Positions 26,775 through 35,532 of a stretch of DNA of 64,000 nucleotides are shown one piece after another. This DNA comes from Pannonibacter sp051860505 (lineage in GTDB: Bacteria; Pseudomonadota; Alphaproteobacteria; Rhizobiales; Stappiaceae), in contig NZ_JBHYDX010000009.1 of the NCBI RefSeq assembly GCF_051860505.1, positions 103,493 to 167,492 of the forward strand. Direction: 5' to 3'. Numbering within the stretch: position 1 is the first letter of the stretch; each line of letters opens with the position of its first letter. A program made the position numbers and the translations under genes. The notes under the pieces were generated by a model, which saw only the letters and a list, made by a program, of their open reading frames with translations, was not told the DNA's origin and searched no databases.

Positions 26775-27347
26775 GTGACGACCGACAAGAACCAGTCCCC
26801 GGACGCAGCACCTGCGCCCGGGCCAGTGCTGCACCACCCCGGACGGATCCTGTCCGGGGTGCTTCTGTTGACGCGGACGCTGGCAGCCCTTGGAGCTGCC
26901 TGCGTTGCCGTTCTGGCCGTGCTGACGGTGGCCGCCGTGGTGATGCGCTACGGACTTGGCGCGCCGTTCCGCTTTACCGATGAACTGGGCGGGCTGCTGC
27001 TGGTCACGTCGGTGTTCTTAAGCCTGCCGCATGTGCTGGCGAGCCATGCCAACATCCGCGTGACGCTTGTCAGTGACCGGTTGTCCGGTCTGCCGCGACG
27101 TGGGGTCTGGATTCTCGGCCAGCTGATCCTCGTGGCCTTCGCGGCCATTTTCCTGCGCGATGCCCTCGGCGAGGCGCAGTTCACGCAGAAACTGAACCTC
27201 AGGAGCGAAGTGGCGCGCATTCCGCTCAGCCCCTTCGTCTGGCTGATGGTGGCCGGCATGGGGCTCGTTGCCTTCATCGGCGCATTCCAGGCGCTTGGAC
27301 CCGGTCCAGGCAAAGCGCACTCCTCCGGACCAGGACCCCATCCATGA
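26775..27347 (+). CDS. TRAP transporter small permease (DctQ family)
   Basis: A 190-residue membrane protein with four hydrophobic helices, starting near residue 28 (GVLLLTRTLAALGAACVAVLAVL) and including the family motif FRFTDELGGLLLVTSVFLSLPHVL. It opens with a GTG at 26775. It overlaps dctM by four bases (ATGA). The last 20 residues (ALGPGPGKAHSSGPGPHP) are low-complexity and outside the domain. Confidence 0.9.
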   Translation: MTTDKNQSPDAAPAPGPVLHHPGRILSGVLLLTRTLAALGAACVAVLAVLTVAAVVMRYGLGAPFRFTDELGGLLLVTSVFLSLPHVLASHANIRVTLVSDRLSGLPRRGVWILGQLILVAFAAIFLRDALGEAQFTQKLNLRSEVARIPLSPFVWLMVAGMGLVAFIGAFQALGPGPGKAHSSGPGPHP

Positions 27348-28639
27348 TCTGGACCCTTCTTGGTAGCATGACGCTGGCAACGGTGATGACCGGCGCGGTG
27401 CTGGGTGCCGCCCTCGGCCTGACCGGCTTTGCCGTCCTCCACTTCTTTTCCGGCGGGGCCACGAACCTCGGCGTCCAGGCGGTCTGGAACACGTTCAACA
27501 GCTACACGCTGACGGCGATCCCGCTGTTCATCCTGCTGGGCGAGATCCTTGTGGCGAGCGGGCTTGCCCGCAATGTCTACCGGGCCATGTCGCCCCTGTT
27601 CGCGCGCCTGCCCGGTGGGCTCTTGCACACCAACATCGCCGTCTGCACCCTGTTCGGCGCGGTCAGCGGTTCGTCCATGGCGGTGGCCGCCGCCGTCGGC
27701 TCGGTTGCCTATCCCGAGCTGACCCGGCGCGGCTATGACCGCAGCACAGTGGTCGGCTCGCTGGCCGGCGGGGGAACCCTCGGCCTCTTGATCCCGCCGA
27801 GCCTCAGCCTGCTGATCTATGGCGCCTTCACCGAGACCTCGATTGGCAAGCTGTTCCTCGCCGGCATCGTGCCGGGTCTGATCGCGGCCGCCGGCTTCAT
27901 GGTCTGGATCACGATCCACAGCCTGCGCCGGCCCGAGCTTGCCCCGCGCAATCTGGAGCCTGTAGTCGGTCTCGGTCAGGCGCTGAAGGGACTTTTCGAG
28001 ATCTGGCCGCTGCTGGCGCTGATCGGTGCCGTCCTCGGCAGCCTCTTTGCCGGACTGGCAACGCCGACCGAATCCGCCGGCATGGGCGTGGCCGCCGCCA
28101 TAATCCTGGGTTTTGCGGTGGGCGACCTGACGCTTGCCGGCATCGGCCGGGCGCTGATGTCGACGGTGACGACCTTTGCCGTCATCGCCATGGTGTTCAT
28201 GGGGGCGGTGATCCTGGCGCAGTCGATCAGCGTCCTTGGCCTGCCGCAGCAGCTGCTCGGCCAGATGGCGGAGCTTGGCCTGTCGCCGCTGATGGTGCTG
28301 ATGGCCATTGTCCTGCTCTACATCCTGCTCGGCATGGTGTTCGACGGGCTGTCGATGATGATCATGACGCTGCCCATCGTCTTCCCGCTGCTGACCGGGC
28401 TTGGCTACGATCCGGTCTGGCTCGGCGTGCTGATCACGCTGCTGATCGAGATCGGCATGCTGACGCCGCCGGTGGGCATGAACCTCTTCGTCCTCGTCGG
28501 CATGAGCAACAACCAGGTGACGCTGGGCGATGCGGCAAAAGCGGCCTTCCCCTACTGGCTGGTGCTGCTGAGTGTCATTGCGCTGATGACCCTGCTGCCT
28601 GTCCTTGCTACCGGCCTGCCCGGACTGGTTCGACTGTAA
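27344..28639 (+). CDS. TRAP transporter large permease (DctM family)
   Basis: A 431-residue permease with about twelve hydrophobic helices. Family marks: IPLFILLGEILVASGLARNVYRAMSP, NIAVCTLFGAVSGSSMAVAAAVGSVAYPEL, and the second-half repeat EIGMLTPPVGMNLFVLVGMS. It couples sodium influx to uptake with the binding protein and DctQ. Start ATG 27344 overlaps the dctQ stop. Confidence 0.95.
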   Translation: MIWTLLGSMTLATVMTGAVLGAALGLTGFAVLHFFSGGATNLGVQAVWNTFNSYTLTAIPLFILLGEILVASGLARNVYRAMSPLFARLPGGLLHTNIAVCTLFGAVSGSSMAVAAAVGSVAYPELTRRGYDRSTVVGSLAGGGTLGLLIPPSLSLLIYGAFTETSIGKLFLAGIVPGLIAAAGFMVWITIHSLRRPELAPRNLEPVVGLGQALKGLFEIWPLLALIGAVLGSLFAGLATPTESAGMGVAAAIILGFAVGDLTLAGIGRALMSTVTTFAVIAMVFMGAVILAQSISVLGLPQQLLGQMAELGLSPLMVLMAIVLLYILLGMVFDGLSMMIMTLPIVFPLLTGLGYDPVWLGVLITLLIEIGMLTPPVGMNLFVLVGMSNNQVTLGDAAKAAFPYWLVLLSVIALMTLLPVLATGLPGLVRL

Positions 28640-28663
28640 CGATATCTGCTGGAAAGCTCCGCC

Positions 28664-29905
28664 ATGCCTGCCCTCAATCGTGACCGCGCCGAACGCCTGA
28701 TGGCAGATGCAGGACTTGATGCCCTGCTGCTGCTGTCGCCGGAGAGTTTCCGCCATGCCACCGGGGCGCCGGCCGGGGTCGGCACCATGTGGCGGCGGGC
28801 CGGCGCGGTGGCTGTGCTCGTTCCTGCCGATGCCTCCCTGCCTGAAATGGCCGTGGCAAGCGACCTGTTTGCGCCCGCCTTCCGGGCCGCAAGTCCGATC
28901 AAGGATCTGAGGACGACGCCGCTCTGGGTCGAGACGACGGAGCTTGATGCCGACGCCGAGGGAGACCTTGCTGCGCGCGTGGCTTTCGCCAACCGGCAGG
29001 CCGGACGCAGTCCGCGCTTTGCCCGGCCAACAACCTTCGATGCGGGCCTTTGCTATGGCCATGTCGTTGAGGGCCTAAAAGCGCGTGGCATCCTGCCGGG
29101 GGCTCGCATCGGCGTGGAACTGGCCGCCATTTCCGCTGCCGACCTGCCTGCGCTCCAGTCCGCGCTGGCCGGCTATGTCCTCACAGACGGCAGCGGCATT
29201 GCCGCGCGGCTGAAGATGGTGAAGACCGCTGAGGAAATCGGCTTCCTGCGCCAGGCGGTCGAACTCTCCGAACACGGCATTGTGGCCCTGCGCGATCAGG
29301 CCCGCGTCGGCATGAGCCGGCGCGAGATTGCCGCGCTGTGGATCGATGCGGTCAAGGCCGCAAGCCCCGGCCCAGCGCTCACCGGCACCTGGGACTATGT
29401 CTCTGTCGGCAAGGATCCCTGGGGCGGCGAAGCAACCGCGACGGAAGGCGATATCGTCAAGGTCGACGTCGGGTGCCTGATCAACGGCTATACGTCGGAC
29501 ACGGGCCGCACCTTTGTCTTCGGCGCACCATCGGATGATGCGCGGCGTGTCCATGAGGCCCTTGCCGCAGGCTTTGCCGCCGGTGAAGCGCTGCTTCAGC
29601 CCGGCACCCCGCTGAAAGAGATCCACCGGGCCGCAACCGCCGCCATCCATGCCGCGGGCTTCCCCGAGTTCAGCCGCGGGCATTTCGGCCATGGACTGGG
29701 GGCCAGCCTTGGCAGCGAGGAATGGCCGTTCATTGCCGCTGACAGCGACGTGGTTGCCGAGCCGGGCATGGTGCTCGCCTTCGAATGCCCCTGGTATCTC
29801 ACCGGTCTCGGCGGGTTCATCTTGGAAAACCAGTATCTGATCACCGAAACCGGCGCGGACAACATGAACCGCCTGCCCACGGACCTCGTCACAATCGGCC
29901 GCTGA
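28664..29905 (+). CDS. M24-family metallopeptidase (Xaa-Pro peptidase / ectoine hydrolase-like)
   Basis: A 413-residue pita-bread enzyme: an N-terminal creatinase-like domain (1-190) and a catalytic domain (200-413). The dinuclear metal ligands are visible as the two Asp in VKVDVGCLINGYTSDTGRTF, His in RGHFGHGLGASLG, Glu in LAFECPWY and Glu in FILENQYLIT. Such enzymes cleave Xaa-Pro peptides, creatine, or the ring of ectoine (DoeA). It lies 24 bases after dctM, so the substrate probably enters through this TRAP system. I do not see ectoine-degradation partners nearby, so the exact role stays open. Confidence 0.88.
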   Translation: MPALNRDRAERLMADAGLDALLLLSPESFRHATGAPAGVGTMWRRAGAVAVLVPADASLPEMAVASDLFAPAFRAASPIKDLRTTPLWVETTELDADAEGDLAARVAFANRQAGRSPRFARPTTFDAGLCYGHVVEGLKARGILPGARIGVELAAISAADLPALQSALAGYVLTDGSGIAARLKMVKTAEEIGFLRQAVELSEHGIVALRDQARVGMSRREIAALWIDAVKAASPGPALTGTWDYVSVGKDPWGGEATATEGDIVKVDVGCLINGYTSDTGRTFVFGAPSDDARRVHEALAAGFAAGEALLQPGTPLKEIHRAATAAIHAAGFPEFSRGHFGHGLGASLGSEEWPFIAADSDVVAEPGMVLAFECPWYLTGLGGFILENQYLITETGADNMNRLPTDLVTIGR

Positions 29906-30057
29906 GCCTCCCGAACACCGGAGTGGTGCCCTTGCTCTTGTGCGTCAGGTTTGCAAGGCTGGCACCTTGCCGGCTTGTGACACAGGGGCTCCTAGCCGCC
30001 TGACGCTGCGAAAGACAGCCCAGCCGGCGGGGCCGCAAGGCCCGGGAGGGATGAGAC

Positions 30058-31482
30058 ATGCAAACTGCCAGCCGCGTCACCGACGCGGAGCCCCTGAGCA
30101 ATCTTGACCGGATCCTGCGCGAGGCTTCCATTCTGGTCGTCGACGACGAACCGGGCATGCGGCACTTCCTCGACCGGACCTTGCGCCCGCGCTGCCGCTC
30201 GGTGGAACTCGCCTCGGACACGCAAGAGGCGACCGCCCTGCTGGAAGGGGCGCATTTCGATGTGGTGATCCTCGATAACATCCTGTCGGGCAAGCGCGGC
30301 GTCGACTGGCTGGCGGAGCAGAACGACACGGGCTTTTTTCCCGCCGCAATCCTGATCACCGCCTATGCCGATCTGGAGACGGCGATCCAGGCGCTGCAGG
30401 CGGGTGCTGCGGATTTCGTGCTGAAGCCGTTCCGCTCGAACCAGATCCTCAATGCGGTGGCGCGCTGCGTCGAGCGCTCGCGCCTGCAGCGGGAAAACAC
30501 GGTCCTGCGGCATGAACTGCAGGCAAGTTCCGACCTGATCCTGCTGCGTGACAAGCTGATCGGCAATTCCCTTCCGATCCGCGAGGTGCGGGCGACGCTG
30601 GCCCGGGTTGCCCCCCTGCCCTCGACCGTGCTGCTGACGGGGGAATCCGGCACCGGCAAGGAAGTCGCCGCACGGATGCTGCATGACCTTTCGGAACGGG
30701 CCGACAAGCCCTTCGTGCCGGTGAACTGCGCGGCGATCCCCGCCGACATGGTGGAGAGCGAACTCTTCGGCCACGTCAAGGGCGCCTTCACCGGAGCATC
30801 CGGCGCGCGCGAAGGTCTGTTCCAGCATGCCCGCGGCGGAACGCTGTTTCTTGACGAAATCGGCGAATTGCCACTGGCCACGCAAAGCAAGCTCCTGCGG
30901 GTGCTGGAGGACCGGAAGGTCCGCCCGCTGGGCACGGAGCGAGAGATCCCGGTCGATATCCGGCTGGTCTTTGCCACCAATGTGGACCTTGTGCAGGCGG
31001 TGGCGGACGGGCGCTTCCGGGCGGACCTGTTCTACCGGCTGAACATCGTCACCATCCACATGCCGCCGCTGAAGGATCGTGGCACAGACGTGCAGGACCT
31101 GGCAGACCTGTTCATGGCAAAGCTGTCGCAGCAGCTCGGCATGCCCCCCGTTGCAATTACCTCCGAGGTGCGGGCCGCGCTTGCCGCCTATTCCTGGCCG
31201 GGCAATGTGCGGGAGCTGCGCAATCTCATCGAGCGCAGCCTGATCCTTGGTCGCTTCGCCCCGGATTTCCTGGCACAGGCGACGCTGGGGCTGCCGGCCA
31301 GCATATCCACTGCCAGCTCAGCTGCGACCGGCGCAAATGACGAGACGCTGGCTGGGATGGAACGGCGGCTGATCCTGTCGACGCTGGCCGCCTGTGGCGG
31401 CGACCGGGATGCAGCAGCCGCGAAGCTTGGCATCTCGCGCAAGACCATCGACCGGCGTTGTCAGGACTGGAATGTCAGCTGA
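30058..31482 (+). CDS. Sigma-54-dependent response regulator (NtrC/DctD type)
   Basis: A 474-residue activator. The receiver (24-140) has its phosphorylated Asp at 73 (VVILDNILSG) and the conserved Lys in VLKPF. The AAA+ domain (about 165-400) has Walker A GESGTGKE (195-202), the sigma-54 contact loop GAFTGA (242-247) intact, and LFLDEIGELP. A Fis-type helix-turn-helix closes it (DAAAAKLGISRKTIDRRCQ). It therefore should open sigma-54 promoters. The partner kinase gene overlaps its end by 11 bases, and the only good sigma-54 promoter I find (33621-33637) lies just past the kinase. Confidence 0.95.
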   Translation: MQTASRVTDAEPLSNLDRILREASILVVDDEPGMRHFLDRTLRPRCRSVELASDTQEATALLEGAHFDVVILDNILSGKRGVDWLAEQNDTGFFPAAILITAYADLETAIQALQAGAADFVLKPFRSNQILNAVARCVERSRLQRENTVLRHELQASSDLILLRDKLIGNSLPIREVRATLARVAPLPSTVLLTGESGTGKEVAARMLHDLSERADKPFVPVNCAAIPADMVESELFGHVKGAFTGASGAREGLFQHARGGTLFLDEIGELPLATQSKLLRVLEDRKVRPLGTEREIPVDIRLVFATNVDLVQAVADGRFRADLFYRLNIVTIHMPPLKDRGTDVQDLADLFMAKLSQQLGMPPVAITSEVRAALAAYSWPGNVRELRNLIERSLILGRFAPDFLAQATLGLPASISTASSAATGANDETLAGMERRLILSTLAACGGDRDAAAAKLGISRKTIDRRCQDWNVS

Positions 31483-33523
31483 CCCCACCCCCGATGCTGC
31501 ATCCCAAAAGGGATCGGCGCCTCGCCCCAGCCGGTCGATCCGCTACCGGCTGCTTGCCATTGCCCTGCTGCCGACACTGGTGCTGCTGCCCCTGGTGGCC
31601 GGCGCGCTCATGCTGCGCTGGAGTGGCAAGTTTGACGAGTTGCTGATCGCCAAGGTGAGCAGCGATCTGACCGTGGCGCGGCAGTATCTCGGCCGCATCC
31701 TGGAAACCACCGGCGAGCGGGTGACAGCGCTTGGCCAGTCGGCGCGGTTCCAGCAACAGGGCACAGCGGGTACGCTGCCTGAACTGCTCGCCCGGGCAAG
31801 GGGTGAGTTGAGGCTGGATTATCTCTATGTGGTCGATGATCTTGGGGCGCTTGTGGCGGCGAGCGCACCGGATCTCGTGGTGCCAGAGGCAAAGTCACCG
31901 GTGGTGCGCACGGCCCTTGGCGGACTACCCCGAACGGCCATCGACATTCTCGGCCCGCAAGACCTTGCCGCACTCGGTGACGGGCTCGCTTCCCGGGCAA
32001 AAATCGAACTCGTACCGACCCCGAATGCTGCACCAAGCGAGCGGACGGTCGAGGATCGCGGCATGGTCATCCAGAGCGCGACGCCGGTGCTTCTGCCCGG
32101 TGGACGGCAGGGCGCGCTGGTTGGCGGGTTGCTGCTGAACCAGAACCTGCCCTTCATCGACACGATCAACGACCTTGTCTACCAGGAGGGCAGCCTGCCG
32201 CAGGGCAGTGAAGGCACCGCGACCCTGTTCCTCGGCGATGTGCGCATCAGCACCAATGTGCGCCTGTTCGAAGGGCGGCGTGCGCTGGGCACAAGGGTGT
32301 CCGATGCAGTTCAGCGCACCGTGCTGGGTGAAGGGCAAGTGTGGCGGGCCAGTGCCTTCGTGGTCAATGACTGGTACATCTCGGCCTATGAGCCGATCCT
32401 GGACAGCCGGGGCGCCCGCGTCGGCATGCTCTACGTCGGCTTCCTGCAAGCGCCCTTCACGGCGGCCAAGCAAAGCACGCTGATCCTTGCCCTTGTCGCC
32501 GTCGGCTTGATCCTGGCCATCTCTGTTCCGGTTTTCCTGCGCTGGGCCCATGCCATCTTCCGGCCGCTGGAACGCATGACGGGGACGATCTCCAAGGTGG
32601 AGGCCGGTGATCTTGGTGCGCGGACGGGCGTTTCAGCCAGCGAGGACGAGATCGGCCGCGTCGCCGGCCACCTTGATCATCTGCTCGATCTCGTCCAGGA
32701 GCGCGACCGTGATCTCAGGCGCTGGAACGACGAGCTGAACCAGCGGGTCGCCGACCGCACGCGGGATCTGGAGGACGCCAACCGGGCACTCGAGGCGACG
32801 ACACGGCAGCTGATCCTGTCCGAAAAGCTCGCGGCGATCGGCGAGATCACGGCCGGCGTTGCGCATGAAATCAACAATCCGGTCGCGGTGATCCAGGGAA
32901 ACCTTGATGTCCTGCGCGAGATGATGGGCGCGCGCGCGGACGATGCGGCGACCGAATTCCGCCTGCTCGACGAACAGGTGCACCGGATCAACCAGATCGT
33001 CACCCGCCTGCTGCAATTCGCCAGACCCGAGGAATATGCCGGCTGGACCGAGCGGACCTATCCCGCAGACGCCATCCATGACTGCCTGCCCCTGGTGCAG
33101 CACCTCCTCAGCAAGGCCGAGATCGAGGTCGTCATCGACTGCCAGACAACCCGGCAGGTGCTGATGAACCGGACAGAGTTGCAGCAGGTGCTGATCAACC
33201 TCATCGTCAACGCCCTGCATGCCATGCCGGACGGCGGAAAGCTGACCCTTGCCTGCCGCGATAGCGATGAAGATGACCAGCCACAGGTTGAGATATCCGT
33301 TCAGGACACCGGCCGGGGCATTCCTGACGACATACGAGAGCGGATCTTCGATCCGTTCTTCACCACCCGCGCCGCCCAGGGGCCGGACAACCGGCCGAAG
33401 GGTACAGGCCTCGGCCTGTCGATCTGCCAGACCCTCCTCGGCCGGCAAGGCGGCAGCATCCGGCTGGATCGCAGCGATGCATCGGGAACGAGGTTCGTGA
33501 TCCTCCTGCCCGAAGCCAGGTGA
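31472..33523 (+). CDS. Membrane sensor histidine kinase with periplasmic Cache domain
   Basis: This 683-residue kinase has transmembrane helices at about 26-48 and 335-357. A periplasmic region in between ends in a Cache-type fold (AFVVNDWYISAYEPILDSRG and GMLYVGFLQ). HAMP (358-410) and a short coiled coil follow. The H-box ITAGVAHEINNPVAVIQGNL has the phosphorylated His at 465. The ATPase part has N-box NLIVNALHAMPDGG, DTGRGIPDDIRERIFDPFFTT and GTGLGLSI. ATG 31472 with AGGA just upstream is preferred to a longer reading inside the regulator gene. Cache sensors of this type bind small organic acids. It should phosphorylate the preceding regulator. Confidence 0.93.
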   Translation: MSADPTPDAASQKGSAPRPSRSIRYRLLAIALLPTLVLLPLVAGALMLRWSGKFDELLIAKVSSDLTVARQYLGRILETTGERVTALGQSARFQQQGTAGTLPELLARARGELRLDYLYVVDDLGALVAASAPDLVVPEAKSPVVRTALGGLPRTAIDILGPQDLAALGDGLASRAKIELVPTPNAAPSERTVEDRGMVIQSATPVLLPGGRQGALVGGLLLNQNLPFIDTINDLVYQEGSLPQGSEGTATLFLGDVRISTNVRLFEGRRALGTRVSDAVQRTVLGEGQVWRASAFVVNDWYISAYEPILDSRGARVGMLYVGFLQAPFTAAKQSTLILALVAVGLILAISVPVFLRWAHAIFRPLERMTGTISKVEAGDLGARTGVSASEDEIGRVAGHLDHLLDLVQERDRDLRRWNDELNQRVADRTRDLEDANRALEATTRQLILSEKLAAIGEITAGVAHEINNPVAVIQGNLDVLREMMGARADDAATEFRLLDEQVHRINQIVTRLLQFARPEEYAGWTERTYPADAIHDCLPLVQHLLSKAEIEVVIDCQTTRQVLMNRTELQQVLINLIVNALHAMPDGGKLTLACRDSDEDDQPQVEISVQDTGRGIPDDIRERIFDPFFTTRAAQGPDNRPKGTGLGLSICQTLLGRQGGSIRLDRSDASGTRFVILLPEAR

Positions 33524-33534
33524 GCACTTTTACG

Positions 33535-33567
33535 GACAACTTGTCGCAGCAAGGCGGACAAACTGTC
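33535..33567. promoter_or_regulatory. Two activator-binding dyads (UAS) for the sigma-54 regulator
   Basis: GACAA-C-TTGTC (33535-33545) and GACA-AAC-TGTC (33557-33567) are 11-base dyads with centres 22 bp apart, two helical turns. They lie about 108 and 86 bases before the expected start at about 33648. That is where NtrC-type activators bind. The assignment to the adjacent regulator is inferred from position. Confidence 0.65.
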
Positions 33568-33587
33568 TGACAGCGAACGAACATGCT

Positions 33588-33600
33588 TATCAAATGATTG
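33588..33600. promoter_or_regulatory. IHF binding site between UAS and sigma-54 promoter
   Basis: TATCAAATGATTG matches the IHF consensus WATCAANNNNTTR at every position. It sits in a perfect dyad CTTATCA-AATGAT-TGATAAG (33586-33605), so it matches on the other strand too. Its place between activator sites and promoter is where IHF bends DNA at sigma-54 promoters. Confidence 0.7.
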
Positions 33601-33620
33601 ATAAGTCACGTGTCCTCGAC

Positions 33621-33637
33621 TTGGCACGATCCTCGCA
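33621..33637 (+). promoter_or_regulatory. Sigma-54 (-24/-12) promoter for the OFA transporter gene
   Basis: TTGGCACGATCCTCGCA matches YTGGCACGN4TTGCW in all but one position, with GG and GC exactly 12 bases apart. The start of transcription is expected about 12 bases after the GC, near 33648, giving a leader of about 137 bases to ATG 33785. Confidence 0.85.
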
Positions 33638-33784
33638 AATGCGTTGCCGGGAAGAGGACAAGGTTCGCCGATGGAGCCCGCCGGGAGGAAACGGGCGGCT
33701 CCGGACGGCACGCCGACGACGCGGCCACGCGCGAACCGGAACTCCTGCCCATTCACCCCGTCAGGGGCTCACGGGAGGAACCAC

Positions 33785-35446
33785 ATGTCGACAACGGCAG
33801 ATACATTTACAGGCGCTGGCGAGCCAGGGCTGCTCGACCGCGAACGCATCATCACAAAACCCGGCTTCAATCGCTGGCTGGTCCCGCCGGCGGCTCTGGC
33901 GATCCATCTGTGCATCGGCATGGCCTATGGCTTCAGCGTGTTCTGGCTGCCGCTGACCCGTGCCATCGGCATCGACAAGTCCGTCAGCTGCGACGGCATG
34001 AGCCTGATGAGCGCCCTGTTCACCACCAGTTGCGACTGGCGCGTCGCCGACCTCGGCTGGATCTACACCCTGTTCTTCGTCCTTCTGGGCAGCTCGGCAG
34101 CGATCTGGGGTGGCTGGCTGGAAAAGGCCGGCCCGCGCAAGGCCGGTGTCGTCTCGGCCCTGTGCTGGTGTGGTGGCATCCTGCTGGCCGCCCTCGGTGT
34201 TGCGACGCACCAGCTTTGGCTGATGTGGCTCGGCGCAGGCGTCATCGGCGGCGTCGGTCTTGGCCTTGGCTACATTTCGCCGGTGTCCACCCTGATCAAG
34301 TGGTTCCCCGACCGGCGCGGCATGGCAACCGGCATGGCGATCATGGGCTTTGGCGGCGGTGCGATGATCGGCGCGCCTTTGGCAGACCGGCTGATGCGCA
34401 GCTTCGCGACGCCGGAAAGCGTCGGCGTGTGGGAAACCTTCGTGGTCATGGCGGCGATCTACTTCGTCTTCATGATGGCCGGTGCCTTCGGCTACCGCCT
34501 GCCGCCGGCCGGCTGGCGTCCCGAGGGCTGGACCCCGCCGCAGAACAAGACGACGTCCATGATCACCCAGCACCATGTCCACCTGCGCGACGCACACAAG
34601 ACGCCGCAGTTCTGGATGATCTGGATCGTGCTGTGCATGAACGTCTCCGCCGGCATCGGTGTGATCGGCATGGCTTCGCCCATGCTGCAGGAGATTTTCT
34701 CCGGCAAGCTGATCGGCCTGCCCGAGCTGACCTTCACCGACCTGTCGACGGAGCAGAAGGCAGCCATCGCCGCCATCGCTGCCGGTTTCACCGGGCTCCT
34801 GTCTCTGTTCAACATTGCCGGGCGGTTCTTCTGGGCATCGCTCTCGGACAAGATCGGGCGCAAGAACACGTACTTCACGTTCTTCATCCTCGGCATTGTT
34901 CTCTACGCCCTCGCCCCGACGGCGGCACAGATGGGCAGCCAGCTGCTGTTCGTGTCGATCTTCTGCATCATCCTGTCGATGTATGGCGGCGGGTTTGCCA
35001 CGATCCCGGCCTATCTCGCCGACATCTTCGGCACCCAGTTCGTCGGCGCGATCCACGGCCGTCTGCTGACCGCCTGGGCAACTGCAGGCATCCTCGGACC
35101 GGTCGTCGTGAACTACATCCGTGAGGCCCAGATCGCGGCCGGGATCCCCCGCGCCCAGGTCTATGATTTTACCATGTACATCCTGTGCGGCATGCTGGTG
35201 GTTGGCCTGATCGCCAATGCGCTTGTCCGGCCATTGGACAAGAAGTGGTTCATGTCCAATGAAGAGGTTGCCGGCCTGCAGGCAAAGGCCCGTTCGGCTG
35301 ACGCCAGCATCACCCATGGCTCCTTCGGCATCGGCAAGGGCGGGCTCGACCTTCCCGCCGCCATCGCCTGGGCCGTGGTCGGCGTGCCGATCCTGTGGGG
35401 CGTCTGGATCACGCTGGAAAAGACAGCAGTGCTTTTCAAAGGCTAA
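33785..35446 (+). CDS. MFS transporter, oxalate/formate antiporter (OFA) family
   Basis: A 553-residue transporter with about 12-14 hydrophobic helices. The first loop, SCDGMSLMSALFTTSCDW, with two cysteines, is typical of the long proteobacterial OFA branch. The signature between helices 2 and 3 is WLEKAGPRKAG; WFPDRRGMATGMAIMGFGGG is the OFA substrate-region motif. A loop of about 60 residues sits near the middle (RPEGWTPPQNKTTSMITQHH). ATG 33785 has GGGAGG six bases upstream; a longer in-frame reading is rejected for lack of homology. It is controlled by the sigma-54 promoter upstream. The fds operon just downstream makes formate or a related C1-C2 acid a reasonable guess as cargo. Confidence 0.9.
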   Translation: MSTTADTFTGAGEPGLLDRERIITKPGFNRWLVPPAALAIHLCIGMAYGFSVFWLPLTRAIGIDKSVSCDGMSLMSALFTTSCDWRVADLGWIYTLFFVLLGSSAAIWGGWLEKAGPRKAGVVSALCWCGGILLAALGVATHQLWLMWLGAGVIGGVGLGLGYISPVSTLIKWFPDRRGMATGMAIMGFGGGAMIGAPLADRLMRSFATPESVGVWETFVVMAAIYFVFMMAGAFGYRLPPAGWRPEGWTPPQNKTTSMITQHHVHLRDAHKTPQFWMIWIVLCMNVSAGIGVIGMASPMLQEIFSGKLIGLPELTFTDLSTEQKAAIAAIAAGFTGLLSLFNIAGRFFWASLSDKIGRKNTYFTFFILGIVLYALAPTAAQMGSQLLFVSIFCIILSMYGGGFATIPAYLADIFGTQFVGAIHGRLLTAWATAGILGPVVVNYIREAQIAAGIPRAQVYDFTMYILCGMLVVGLIANALVRPLDKKWFMSNEEVAGLQAKARSADASITHGSFGIGKGGLDLPAAIAWAVVGVPILWGVWITLEKTAVLFKG

Positions 35447-35532
35447 GCTGGCGGAATCAGCAATCTGGAAGGGACCGGTGACCTATCATCGGCCCCTCTC
35501 CCGTCCCTGATGGCCAGACAACCGGTGCCCGG

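Noticed and set aside
29960..29974. TGGCACCTTGCCGGC before the response-regulator gene as a second sigma-54 promoter
   Set aside because: GG and GC spacing is right, but the -12 box reads CGGC and no GACA dyad or IHF site lies upstream. Kept only as a weak possibility of autoregulation.
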